From Flavobacterium panacis (GTDB lineage: Bacteria > Bacteroidota > Bacteroidia > Flavobacteriales > Flavobacteriaceae): 37,455 nt of DNA. Location of the stretch: NCBI RefSeq assembly GCF_024649945.1, contig NZ_JANKMS010000021.1, positions 1 through 37,455 of the forward strand, read 5' to 3'. The notes beneath the pieces were generated by a model that was not told where the DNA came from, made no database searches, and saw only the letters and a program-made list of their open reading frames with translations. Shown piece after piece: positions 1 to 7,967 of the stretch. The first letter of the stretch is position 1. Each line of letters starts with the position of its first letter. Made by a program: the position numbers and the translations under genes.

Positions 1-173
1 AGTTTTTCTCTTCTATTTTAATTTCAGTTTTTGACAGAACTTGTAATCTACTTTGCAAATTTATTAGTTTCGTTTTTTCTTCAACTTAATCTAGAATAAG
101 AAAGATTCTGAGTTTCTAAGATGCTTAGTTTCTAAGTTTTTCTCTTCTATTTAATTTCAGTTTTTGACAGAAC
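1..173. repeat. Imperfect tandem copy of an intergenic repeat
   Basis: Positions 1-40 recur at 135-173 with a single one-base length difference in a T-run. A second shared block follows each copy (85-103 and 220-238, beginning cttaatctaga), so the duplicated unit is roughly 134 bp. Between the copies lies a degenerate run of 'gtttctaag' words (110-135). A related word set occurs in inverted orientation near 34898-34920. No coding sequence is visible. This looks like non-coding dispersed repeat material of the sort common between Flavobacterium genes; its function is unknown. Confidence 0.6.
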
Positions 174-531
174 GTAATAATTTATAAGGCAAATATAGGT
201 TGACAAGGAAAAAACAGAACTTAATCTAGAACAAGAAACATTGTTTTTAAGTGTGTTTTTTACACTTTAAATGTTAAAATTGATTGTTATTTGTTTAAAA
301 TAATGTTAAAGTTGATTTTGTAATACATTGTTAATTAATGACTTGTTTTTGTTGGGTTGTAAAAAACTTCACTTGAATGAGGAAAACCGTAAGGGAATCT
401 GTTTTTTGAATTCTAATTTTGAACTGTGAAAATTTGAAAACGATGGCATTCTTTACCTTTTTAGATGTCATTTAAATTTTTACAGAAAACTGTTTTTGGA
501 GAAACGTTTTACATTGAAATTGACATATTCA
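174..531. other. Non-coding stretch, no gene seen
   Basis: This AT-rich stretch has no open frame of note on either strand. It contains the second half of the flanking duplicated repeat (to about 240), then simple AT-rich sequence. I see no recognisable RNA gene in it. Confidence 0.5.
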
Positions 532-561
532 TTTGATCGTGGGTATTTGTATATAAGTTTG
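532..561 (+). promoter_or_regulatory. Bacteroidota-type promoter for a short transcript
   Basis: TTTG at 532-535 and TAAGTTTG at 554-561 are separated by 18 bp, close to the TTTG-N19/20-TAnnTTTG pattern of Bacteroidota sigma-ABfr promoters. No plus-strand gene follows; the next plus-strand element is the terminator at 590-637. Confidence 0.4.
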
Positions 562-567
562 CTATGT

Positions 568-637
568 ACAATTAATGTCTAATTTTTTTAGGGTTTTAAG
601 ATTAAGTCGACGGACCTAATTTTAAAACCCTTTTTTT
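568..637 (+). ncRNA. Candidate short RNA, about 70 nt
   Basis: This is defined only by a predicted promoter (532-561) and a strong terminator hairpin (590-637), with no ORF between. Transcription would start near 568. The RNA would be a short leader of about 20 nt followed by one long hairpin. Its 3' end would touch the stop codon of the minus-strand AraC gene, so it could be convergent interference with, or a decoy against, that mRNA. It matches no RNA family I know. It may equally be a stand-alone terminator insulating the araC gene from read-through. Confidence 0.25.
590..637 (+). terminator. Long intrinsic terminator hairpin
   Basis: Bases 590-608 pair with 613-631 around a gacg tetraloop: 19 positions with one A/C mismatch and one G/U wobble. 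Seven T residues follow (631-637). The T-tract is on the plus strand, so it terminates rightward transcripts. The reverse orientation has no T-tract, so it is not an obvious terminator for the leftward AraC gene whose stop codon lies at 636-638. Confidence 0.6.
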
Positions 638-1667
638 AGCAGATTAATGAAAGTCCAACGAGCCATAATTGAAGGATGTCGGTATTGATTTTGAATTTTT
701 GAGGAGAGAATCCGTAATAATTTTTAAAGGCAGCCGAAAAATGTGAAACATCTCTGTAACCACATTTATAAGCCACTTCACTTACCGTTGCTGATTTGCT
801 TTGAAACATTTCCTTGGCATGTTCCATTCTAAGTTTAATGATATAGCTTTTGACAGTTGTTCCAAAACAAGCCTTAAATCCTTTTTTTAGCTTGAATTCG
901 TTTAATGAAATTTTTCTTGAAAGTTCGGGTAGAGTAGGTGTGTTTCGATAGTCGGTGTCTAATATTTTTTTTGCTTCTAATAACTTATTATAGTCTTTCT
1001 TGTCAATATTTTCTTTTGATGAAGGTTGGGTATGAATAGCTTCCAACTGATGGATTAGCAATTCTTTGATTTTACTTTCAATGTAAATTCGTTTCAACGC
1101 GCCCTGCCGCGTACAGTTTTTTATTTCGTGAGTAACCCATTGTATTGCTGGCGTAAACGAAAGATATTTAGAAGCAAGATAACTGGATTTTTTATGAAGA
1201 ATATTTTTTGAAAATTTTTCATGAAGCTGCCAATCTTCATTTATTATACTGTAATAAAACGCTTTAGATAAAATAATCGACAAATAATTAATCTGAGTGT
1301 GTGCTGGAATTGTAAATGTAGCTTTAAAGTTATTGGTGTAAAATATATTGTGAGTATTTTCTTTAGAATACTTTTCACCTTCCAATTGCTCAATTTGTGT
1401 TTCTATGTTGCTAGTGTAAATAAAATTCATTACAACAGATTCTTCTTCAATTTCAAAGGTTATAGTTTTAGAAGTGTCATAATACATTTGAGTGTCTAAT
1501 AAAACCAGTCCTTCGGTAATTAAATGGCGACTTGTAATTTTTTCAGAATCTTTATTTTCAATTGAAATAATTTCTTCCGTTAAAATGCTTTTTGGGTAAT
1601 ATTTATCTCCAATTTGAATTTTAATTATTGGAGTTTCTGGTGTTAAAAGAGTGGCTTTGATTTTCAA
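636..1667 (-). CDS. AraC-family transcriptional regulator (PchR-like)
   Basis: A 343-residue cytoplasmic DNA-binding protein. The C-terminal AraC/XylS double helix-turn-helix spans about residues 229-327. It carries the family signatures: a first helix-turn-helix with KKGFKACFGT (261-270), and the second ending in VSEVAYKCGYRDVSHFSAAFK followed by GFSPQKF (319-325). Residues 1-220 are a poorly conserved sensor domain typical of siderophore-responsive AraC proteins. A 16-residue hydrophobic tail after the HTH is unusual. The gene diverges from the TonB-receptor operon with 107 bp between starts, and regulators of this class usually activate the neighbouring receptor when the siderophore is bound. 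The family call is firm; the PchR-like role is inferred from context. Confidence 0.9.
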   Translation of the reverse strand: MKIKATLLTPETPIIKIQIGDKYYPKSILTEEIISIENKDSEKITSRHLITEGLVLLDTQMYYDTSKTITFEIEEESVVMNFIYTSNIETQIEQLEGEKYSKENTHNIFYTNNFKATFTIPAHTQINYLSIILSKAFYYSIINEDWQLHEKFSKNILHKKSSYLASKYLSFTPAIQWVTHEIKNCTRQGALKRIYIESKIKELLIHQLEAIHTQPSSKENIDKKDYNKLLEAKKILDTDYRNTPTLPELSRKISLNEFKLKKGFKACFGTTVKSYIIKLRMEHAKEMFQSKSATVSEVAYKCGYRDVSHFSAAFKNYYGFSPQKFKINTDILQLWLVGLSLIC

Positions 1668-1671
1668 AATT

Positions 1672-1704
1672 TAATCCGTTTTTACAAAATAATAATCCGT
1701 TTTT
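1672..1704. promoter_or_regulatory. Two direct repeats, candidate AraC-regulator boxes
   Basis: The 12-mer TAATCCGTTTTT occurs at 1672-1683 and again at 1693-1704, an exact copy with a 21-bp period (two helical turns). AraC-type proteins commonly bind such directly repeated, in-phase half sites. The pair ends just upstream of where the -33 element of the receptor promoter would be (about 1708-1712), which is the position expected for a class II activator. Confidence 0.55.
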
Positions 1705-1731
1705 CCCTATCTTTTTTTTAGTTGATGATGG

Positions 1732-1739
1732 TACTTTTG
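1732..1739 (+). promoter_or_regulatory. -7 promoter element of the receptor operon
   Basis: TACTTTTG fits the Bacteroidota -7 consensus TAnnTTTG. No TTTG is found 19-21 bp upstream, so the promoter is probably weak without an activator. The direct repeats at 1672-1704 sit where an activator would compensate. Confidence 0.5.
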
Positions 1740-1754
1740 CAGCAAATTTATTTA

Positions 1755-1769
1755 TAATTAGTCTAATTA
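1755..1769. promoter_or_regulatory. 15-bp palindrome, candidate iron-repressor (Fur-type) site
   Basis: TAATTAGTCTAATTA is a perfect 7-1-7 palindrome lying between the predicted transcription start and the ATG at 1775. Its position would allow a repressor to block transcription or initiation. AT-rich palindromes of this general shape are found before Bacteroidota iron-uptake genes. Assignment to Fur is an inference from context. Confidence 0.35.
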
Positions 1770-1774
1770 AAGAT

Positions 1775-4165
1775 ATGTCAATTCAAAATTTTTTAAATTT
1801 TATTTTATTTTTTTTCTTTTCGTTCTTATCATTTTCTCAGCAAAATCAAGGCGTTACAGTAACTGGACAAGTTGCTGAAAAATCTGGACAAACCATTCCG
1901 TTTGCGACAGTTTTTATCGAAAAAACGAATTTAAGTACCATTTCTGATGAAAATGGAAACTTCACTTTCAAAAATGTACCATCAGGAAAACACACTTTAA
2001 AAATTTCCGCGATAGGATTTTCAACTTTCAAAAAAACAATAGAAGCTTCTGGTAATAATGTCAATGTATCCATTCGTTTAGACAGCGAATTAAACGAGTT
2101 GGAAAGCGTGACGGTTATCGGACGTACTGCGACAGACAAGGTAAACAAACAAGCCTATAGCGTTACTGCTATCGATGCTAAAAAATTGCACAATACAACC
2201 TTAGATCTTTCACATGCCTTAGATAGAGTTTCAGGAGTTCGTGTTCGTGAACAAGGTGGAGTAGGTTCTCAGTCGGAACTTTCTATTAATGGTTTTTCGG
2301 GTAACCAGATTAAAGTTTTTATTGATGGTATTCCAATGGATAATTTTGGTTCTTCTTTTCAATTAAATAATATTCCCATTAACCTTGCCGATCGTGTAGA
2401 AGTGTACAAAGGTGTAGTGCCAATCTGGCTTGGAGGTGATGCTTTGGGAGGAGCTGTAAATATTGTAACGAATTCTAAACCTAGAACTTACTTAGATGCT
2501 TCTTATTCATTTGGATCATTTAATACTCATAAAACTGCTATCAATGCTGGATATACTGCAAAAAGCGGTTTTACAACCGAAATTAATGCGTTTCAAAATT
2601 ATTCAGATAATAATTACTGGGTAAATGTTGAAGCAGCAGATTTATATACTGGTGAGTATTTTCCAAATGCAAGAGTTCGAAGATTTCATGATACTTACCA
2701 CAATGAAACAGCAATTGTAAATATTGGTGTTACTGGAAAAAAATACGCAGATAAATTATTGATTGGTTTTACAGGAGGACAAAATAAAGCAGAAATTCAG
2801 ACTGGTGCTAGAATGAAAGCTGTTTTTGGAAGCCGTTATACACAAGGTAATATTCTAATGCCGAGCATTAAATACCAAGTAAAGGATTTGTTTACAAAAG
2901 GTCTAAATGTGAATGTAAATGGTAATTACAATTTTGGTGAAGAACAAACTGTCGATACGGTATTTATTAAATACAATTGGTTTGGAGATTATCGCAAATA
3001 TCCAGGAGAAGGAGGCGAAAAGCAAAGAACCTTAATGAAAATGCGTGATAACAATGGTATTGTAAATGCCAATGCAACTTACAGTTTAGGAGAACGTCAC
3101 TCTTTTATGCTTAATAATACTTTTACGACTTTTGATCGTAAGCAGGAAGATGAGTTGGTTCCTGAATCTATTGCTTATCAACAGCCTAGAAAAACACAGA
3201 AAAACATTTTAGGTCTTGGTTATAAATTCGATTATAATAAAAAATGGAGTACTTCTGTATTCTTAAAAAACTACGATTTATACACTAAATACTCAAGAAG
3301 TTATAATCCAAGTGGAAATGCAGGAGATATTGCTTATCAAAAATATGAAGATAGAACTTCTACGCTGGGATATGGACTTGCAAGCAGTTATTATGTAAAA
3401 CAAAATTTGCAGATAAAAGCTTCTTTTGAAAAAAGTTACCGTCTTCCAGGTTCGCGTGAACTTTTTGGAAATCCAAACGATAATGTTGCACCTAACATCG
3501 ATTTAAAGCCAGAGTCAAGTTACAACTATAATTTGGGTGCAAGTTACCAAACTAGCTTTAATAAAGTAAATGCATTGACATTTGATGCAAACTTTATGTA
3601 TCGAGATGCCAGAGATTTTATTCGTAACACATTGTTTAATAATCAGGTCGATAGTTATTGGGTAAATCTAGGAAAAATGACCAATTATGGTGTAGATGGA
3701 GAAATTAGATATTCATACCGAAAAAGATTTACTAGCGGTTTGAATATGACCTATCAAAATCTCCGCAATATGACTAAATACGAGCCAGGACAGACAATAG
3801 TTTCTTGGTTCTACAAAGACAGAATTCCAAATATACCCTACATGTTTGGTAATCTTGATGCAACCGTATTTTTTAATGATGTATTCAAACAAGGGAATAA
3901 TTTATCTGTTGGCTATAATCTTCTTTATGTACATACTTATTATTTATCATGGCCAAGTATGGGAGTAAAGGACGGTAAATTAGAAATTCCAGTGCAGTAC
4001 AATCATGATCTTAATTTAGTTTATACAATGGCAGATGGTAAGTATAATATTGCTTTAGAATGTAAAAACGTCCTAGATAATAAGCTGTACGATAATTTTT
4101 CATTACAAAAACCAAGTAGAGCTTTCTATATAAAATTCAGATATTTTTTCACCAAATCAAATTAA
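1775..4165 (+). CDS. TonB-dependent siderophore receptor (XusA-like)
   Basis: A 796-residue outer-membrane receptor. Domains in order: a signal peptide (hydrophobic, ending near FLSFSQQ at about 20-23), a carboxypeptidase-regulatory-like beta-sandwich (about 26-112), a TonB plug (about 130-235, with DRVSGVRVREQGG, FIDGIPMD and DRVEVYKGVVP), and a 22-strand-type beta-barrel ending in the aromatic KFRYFF near the C-terminus. The length and the FeCT/FecA-like plug differ from the roughly 1000-residue SusC type. It is followed 24 bp later by a DUF4374 lipoprotein and then a PepSY membrane protein, as in Bacteroides XusABC, where the receptor imports ferric xenosiderophores. The substrate cannot be read from sequence; enterobactin-like or hydroxamate siderophores are possible. 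Confidence 0.9.
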   Translation: MSIQNFLNFILFFFFSFLSFSQQNQGVTVTGQVAEKSGQTIPFATVFIEKTNLSTISDENGNFTFKNVPSGKHTLKISAIGFSTFKKTIEASGNNVNVSIRLDSELNELESVTVIGRTATDKVNKQAYSVTAIDAKKLHNTTLDLSHALDRVSGVRVREQGGVGSQSELSINGFSGNQIKVFIDGIPMDNFGSSFQLNNIPINLADRVEVYKGVVPIWLGGDALGGAVNIVTNSKPRTYLDASYSFGSFNTHKTAINAGYTAKSGFTTEINAFQNYSDNNYWVNVEAADLYTGEYFPNARVRRFHDTYHNETAIVNIGVTGKKYADKLLIGFTGGQNKAEIQTGARMKAVFGSRYTQGNILMPSIKYQVKDLFTKGLNVNVNGNYNFGEEQTVDTVFIKYNWFGDYRKYPGEGGEKQRTLMKMRDNNGIVNANATYSLGERHSFMLNNTFTTFDRKQEDELVPESIAYQQPRKTQKNILGLGYKFDYNKKWSTSVFLKNYDLYTKYSRSYNPSGNAGDIAYQKYEDRTSTLGYGLASSYYVKQNLQIKASFEKSYRLPGSRELFGNPNDNVAPNIDLKPESSYNYNLGASYQTSFNKVNALTFDANFMYRDARDFIRNTLFNNQVDSYWVNLGKMTNYGVDGEIRYSYRKRFTSGLNMTYQNLRNMTKYEPGQTIVSWFYKDRIPNIPYMFGNLDATVFFNDVFKQGNNLSVGYNLLYVHTYYLSWPSMGVKDGKLEIPVQYNHDLNLVYTMADGKYNIALECKNVLDNKLYDNFSLQKPSRAFYIKFRYFFTKSN

Positions 4166-4189
4166 TAAAATTTTAAAATCCATAATAAT

Positions 4190-5422
4190 ATGAAAAGAGG
4201 TAGCAAATTAGCTTTATTCGCAGCTTTTATAGCTTTTACAACATTCTCATGTAGCAGTGACGAAAATTCAGGTAACGGAACTGGAGGCGGAGTCGATACT
4301 GGTAAAACTAAATATATCATTACAGCAACTACTGGAGCAGTTGGAATTGCAGATTATTTATTAACTGCAGACGATGTGACAACAGGTACAGTAAGTACAA
4401 TTGGTAATGGTATCGAACAAGACGGAACGTACCGTTATTACATTACTGCTGAAAATAACTTTTTTAGTTTATTGTACGGACAAGGAAATCCAGGAGCTGT
4501 TACTACTTATAACTTAACTGCAGAAGGTAAACTACAGAAAAAATCTGATTTCCAAGCAGAAACTGTACACGTTTTTGCTGCTGTAAATAAAGATATTTTA
4601 ACCGTAAAAGTTCCAAGAAGTGGTGCAACTTCTGTTGCAATGATGTATAAAATCGATGCGGCAAAATCGCTAATTACTGGTGAAGCGCAACAAGACACTA
4701 AAAAACTAGCTGGTAATGGCGAGAGAGCTTTCTTTACGTGGGCAACTCAAGTAGGAGATAAAGTATTTATGCCATACATGAGTATCAAAGGAGACGGATT
4801 GGATAACTTCGGAACAGCAAATCCAGATAGTACTTGGGTAGCAGTTTACAACTATCCGGAGCTTAAATTAGAGAAAGTAATCAAAGATAACCGTACAAGT
4901 TATTTAGGAGCTTACTTTACAAACGGATTATTCCAAGATGAAAATGGAGATGCTTACGGATTCTCTGGAGCAATTGCTACCAGTAATGCTGTGATGACTT
5001 CTACAAAACCATCTGCGGTTGTAAAAATCAAAAAAGGAACAACAGAGTTTGATAAATCCTACTTCTTTAATGTTCAAGAAAAATCAGGAGGATACAAAAT
5101 TTCTTCTACAACTTATATTTCAAAAGGTAAATTCTTATTGTTAATGTACGGAAATGTTGGAAAAAACAATGGTGCAGTTAAAATGGCTATTGCAGATGTT
5201 TACAACCAAACATTTACTTGGGTAACAAATGCTCCTGAAACGTTAACTTCTGTTACAAGCCGTTACAACATTACTACAGAAGATGGAAATTCTGCTGTTG
5301 TAGGTGTAAATACTCCAGAAGGAAGCTGGATTTACACAGTTAACGGAACTACAGCTGTTGCAACAAGAGGTTTAAAAGTTGAAGGTGGTCAAATTACTGC
5401 TATTCAGAAATTAAAATACTAA
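4190..5422 (+). CDS. DUF4374 surface lipoprotein, siderophore-binding (XusB-like)
   Basis: A 410-residue lipoprotein. The signal peptide ends in a lipobox (TTFSC, Cys at about 21), followed by an acidic and Gly-rich linker (SSDENSGNGTGGG) typical of Bacteroidota surface lipoproteins. The rest is a repetitive beta-rich fold consistent with the beta-propeller DUF4374 family. Family members sit with a TonB receptor and a PepSY protein; the Bacteroides member XusB binds ferric siderophore at the cell surface. The gene lies 24 bp after the receptor gene and is clearly co-transcribed with it. A terminator directly after its stop codon suggests it is made in excess over the downstream gene. I recognise the family from overall pattern and context, not from a catalytic motif. 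Confidence 0.8.
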   Translation: MKRGSKLALFAAFIAFTTFSCSSDENSGNGTGGGVDTGKTKYIITATTGAVGIADYLLTADDVTTGTVSTIGNGIEQDGTYRYYITAENNFFSLLYGQGNPGAVTTYNLTAEGKLQKKSDFQAETVHVFAAVNKDILTVKVPRSGATSVAMMYKIDAAKSLITGEAQQDTKKLAGNGERAFFTWATQVGDKVFMPYMSIKGDGLDNFGTANPDSTWVAVYNYPELKLEKVIKDNRTSYLGAYFTNGLFQDENGDAYGFSGAIATSNAVMTSTKPSAVVKIKKGTTEFDKSYFFNVQEKSGGYKISSTTYISKGKFLLLMYGNVGKNNGAVKMAIADVYNQTFTWVTNAPETLTSVTSRYNITTEDGNSAVVGVNTPEGSWIYTVNGTTAVATRGLKVEGGQITAIQKLKY

Positions 5423-5432
5423 TATTTTTTTT

Positions 5433-5472
5433 GCCGTAAGTCCTTGTTTTATGAGGACTTGCGGTTTTTTTT
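5433..5472 (+). terminator. Intrinsic terminator between lipoprotein and PepSY genes
   Basis: Bases 5434-5443 pair with 5455-5464 (ten pairs, one G/T wobble), followed by eight T residues. It lies 11 bp after the lipoprotein stop. The third gene has no separate obvious promoter, so it probably depends on read-through. That would lower its level relative to the receptor and lipoprotein. Confidence 0.7.
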
Positions 5473-5497
5473 ATTTATCCTATTTATCTATCCAATT

Positions 5498-6946
5498 ATG
5501 TTTTCTTTTTCAAAACCAAAACCTAATACCCCTAAGAAAAAAAGTAAAAAGTCGCTTTTTAAGCGCATTATGGCTTGGCTGCATTTGTGGCTCGGTTTAG
5601 CCTCTGGAATTATCGTAGTAATTGTCAGCCTTACGGGCTGTATTTATGTTTTTGAAAATGAAATCAAAGATTTTATTGAAGACTGGCGTTTTGTAAAACC
5701 TCAGAAAGAAGCATTTTTATTACCGTCTCAATTGGTTTCAATTGCAGATAAGAAAATGAAAGATAAAAAAGCTACAAGTGTCACTTTTGGAGCAAAAGAT
5801 GAAGCGGCTATTGTAGGTTATTTTGTAGAGAAAAAAGAAGAAGGCGAAAAAGGCACAGGTGAAAAAAGAGAAAATAAAAGAGGAGAGCGTAAAAAAGATT
5901 TAGCTCAAAATCAGGAAAAAGGAAAATCTGAATTAAAACCTCAAGGAAAACCCGGCGAAAAAGGAAAAGGAAAGGGCGAAAAACGCAAAGGCGGAAGAAG
6001 ATCTGGAACTTTTATAAGCGTTTATATGAATCCGTATTCTGGTGAAATATTAAATGTAAAAACTTTTTCTAGAGGAGAGTCACCTGATTTTTTTAGATGG
6101 ATTTTAAATGGACACCGTGCTTTATGGCTTCCTTATGACATCGGAAGACCTATTGTTGGTGTGGCTGTTTTGATTTTTGTTGTACTATTAATTTCAGGAA
6201 TCGTTTTATGGTGGCCAACAAAATGGATTAAATCCATCATTGATAAAAGTTTTAAAATTAAGTGGGACGCGAGCTTTAAACGTGTCAATTACGATTTACA
6301 TAATGTATTAGGTTTTTACAGCTGCATATTTTTGTTTTTTATTGCTGTAACAGGCTTAGTTTGGAGTTTTGGCTGGTGGAGTAAATCATTGTATTGGGTG
6401 ACATCTGGAGGAAAACCGCTGACTGAAAACCGCGAATCTCCAAAATCAGATACAACCAATGTAAAAGCATTCAATATCACAACAGCTGATAAAGTTTTAT
6501 TGAATTTAAGAAAAGAAAATCCGCAGGCAGCAGGAATTTTAATTAGTATTCCAGGAAAACCTGCAGATCCAATAGGTGCTTTTGTTTACAAACAAAAACA
6601 TACTTTCTATAATATGGATCGATACAGTTTTGATCAGCAGACTTTGAAAGAAATCTCAATTAAAACACCATTTTCGGGAAAATATATAGAAGCCAATATT
6701 CCAGACAAAATCCGTCGTATGAATTATGATATTCACGTAGGAAGTGTTCTGGGACTAACAGGGAAAATTATTGCTTTTTTAGCGAGTTTAATTTCTGCCA
6801 GTTTACCTATTACAGGATTTATTATTTGGTGGGGAAAACAGAAATTTGGTAAAAAGAAAGCGCCTGCTGCAAAGCCCAAAGTGGCTAGTAAAGCAATTCC
6901 TGTTCCTAAATTGAAAAATAACGCAGAACAAGAAGTTACTGCTTAA
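5498..6946 (+). CDS. PepSY-domain inner-membrane protein, putative ferric-siderophore reductase (XusC-like)
   Basis: 482 residues from the ATG at 5498. A longer frame opening with TTG at 5444 would start inside the terminator hairpin, so I reject it. The layout is a basic N-terminus, a first membrane segment (about 33-55), a periplasmic PepSY region, a second helix pair (about 215-240 and 275-300), a second PepSY-like periplasmic region and a last helix (about 425-455). Conserved helix histidines are visible in LHLWLGL, NGHRALW, DLHNVLGFY and DIHVGSVLG, as in haem-binding PepSY-associated reductases. About 60 residues (5828-6006) form a Lys/Glu/Gly-rich, low-complexity insert in the first periplasmic region. 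The likely role is reducing iron or aiding inner-membrane passage after receptor uptake. Confidence 0.82.
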   Translation: MFSFSKPKPNTPKKKSKKSLFKRIMAWLHLWLGLASGIIVVIVSLTGCIYVFENEIKDFIEDWRFVKPQKEAFLLPSQLVSIADKKMKDKKATSVTFGAKDEAAIVGYFVEKKEEGEKGTGEKRENKRGERKKDLAQNQEKGKSELKPQGKPGEKGKGKGEKRKGGRRSGTFISVYMNPYSGEILNVKTFSRGESPDFFRWILNGHRALWLPYDIGRPIVGVAVLIFVVLLISGIVLWWPTKWIKSIIDKSFKIKWDASFKRVNYDLHNVLGFYSCIFLFFIAVTGLVWSFGWWSKSLYWVTSGGKPLTENRESPKSDTTNVKAFNITTADKVLLNLRKENPQAAGILISIPGKPADPIGAFVYKQKHTFYNMDRYSFDQQTLKEISIKTPFSGKYIEANIPDKIRRMNYDIHVGSVLGLTGKIIAFLASLISASLPITGFIIWWGKQKFGKKKAPAAKPKVASKAIPVPKLKNNAEQEVTA

Positions 6947-6992
6947 AATATTAAAATGGTTTTTTAAATTCCTTTTTGTTTTTTTTTGATCA

Positions 6993-7030
6993 AAAGGCAA
7001 AGCTTGAAAAAGTTTTGCCTTTCTTTTTTT
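6993..7030 (+). terminator. Intrinsic terminator of the siderophore operon
   Basis: Bases 6993-7005 pair with 7010-7022 (thirteen pairs including one G/T wobble, gaaa loop), then a C and a run of seven T. The T-run is on the plus strand only, so it ends the rightward operon. The convergent esterase gene stops at 7029, directly beside it. Confidence 0.75.
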
Positions 7031-7967
7031 AGTTGTATCCATTAGCCTTGAGCCATTCAATGCAATCTTTAGTCCAGAATTTGCTGGTGTCTTTTACGCC
7101 TAAACCAAATCCGTGCCCCCCTTTTTCATATAAATGTAACTCTGATGTAACTCCGTTTTTTTTCAAAGCAAGATAATAGTTGATGCTGTTTTCTGGTATT
7201 ACAGCTGTATCATCTGTAGCATGAACTAAAAAGGTTGGAGGTGTTTGTGAGGTGACTTTTTTTTCGTTCGAAAATGAATTGATTAGTTCTTGTGAAGGAT
7301 TGTTACCCAATAAATTAGTTTGTGAACCTTTATGAGTTATATCATTTTCCATTGAAATAACAGGATAAATCAAAAGTGAAAAATCGGGTCTTGCACTTAC
7401 TTTATAGATAGATTCATAAACTTTATCATCAAAATGTGTAGATGCGGTTGAGGCTAAATGTCCTCCAGCAGAAAATCCAAGAATGCCTATTTTACTTGGG
7501 TCAATGTTCCATTTTGTTGCATTTTGTCTTACATAACGAATCGCTTCCTGCGCATCTTGTAATGGACCAACGTTTTTATTTTTCATCGTTAAATCAGTTG
7601 GCATGCGATATTTTAAAACAAAAGCTGCTATTCCGATACTATTAAACCATTCGGCAACTTTTGTACCTTCTTTATCAAATGCTAAATGGCTGTAGCCTCC
7701 GCCTGGACATATAATAACAGCGGTTTGATTGGGCTTTGTCTCTTTTGGAATAAAAATACTTAAAGTAGGTATTGAAACCTGACTTGTACTCTGTACTATT
7801 CCATCTTTTATAGTTTCTTTTTCTTTATAATCAACCGATTTAATTTCATCAGGAATTTTATTCCACAACGGAATTACCTGATTTTGTGCACGTAGAGAAA
7901 ACATGGTAGAAAAAAGAAGAATACTCCATGATATTTTTCCAAAAGATTGTTTTTTTGTATTTTTCAA
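7029..7967 (-). CDS. Secreted alpha/beta-hydrolase esterase (acetylesterase-like)
   Basis: 312 residues with an N-terminal signal peptide (hydrophobic ILLFSTMFSL, cleavage near RAQNQ at 28-30). It shows the esterase/lipase fold signatures: oxyanion-hole segment CPGGGYSHL (87-95), nucleophile elbow GFSAGG with Ser166, an acid in HATDD (252-253) and His285 in EKGGHGFG. It resembles the BD-FAE / acetylxylan-esterase-like hydrolases placed in polysaccharide loci. Lying next to the uronate transporters, it probably removes acetyl or other esters from pectin oligomers. It diverges from exuT across a 407-bp gap. The substrate is inferred; the fold and catalytic triad are seen. Confidence 0.85.
   Translation of the reverse strand: MKNTKKQSFGKISWSILLFSTMFSLRAQNQVIPLWNKIPDEIKSVDYKEKETIKDGIVQSTSQVSIPTLSIFIPKETKPNQTAVIICPGGGYSHLAFDKEGTKVAEWFNSIGIAAFVLKYRMPTDLTMKNKNVGPLQDAQEAIRYVRQNATKWNIDPSKIGILGFSAGGHLASTASTHFDDKVYESIYKVSARPDFSLLIYPVISMENDITHKGSQTNLLGNNPSQELINSFSNEKKVTSQTPPTFLVHATDDTAVIPENSINYYLALKKNGVTSELHLYEKGGHGFGLGVKDTSKFWTKDCIEWLKANGYN

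Noticed and set aside
1299..1499. Plus-strand frame opposite the AraC gene
   Set aside because: It is an antisense shadow within a clear AraC coding sequence; it is Cys/Phe-rich with no family features.
5444..5497. N-terminal extension of the PepSY protein from a TTG codon
   Set aside because: It lies in the stem and T-run of a terminator, adds a hydrophobic low-complexity stretch, and a normal ATG follows at 5498.
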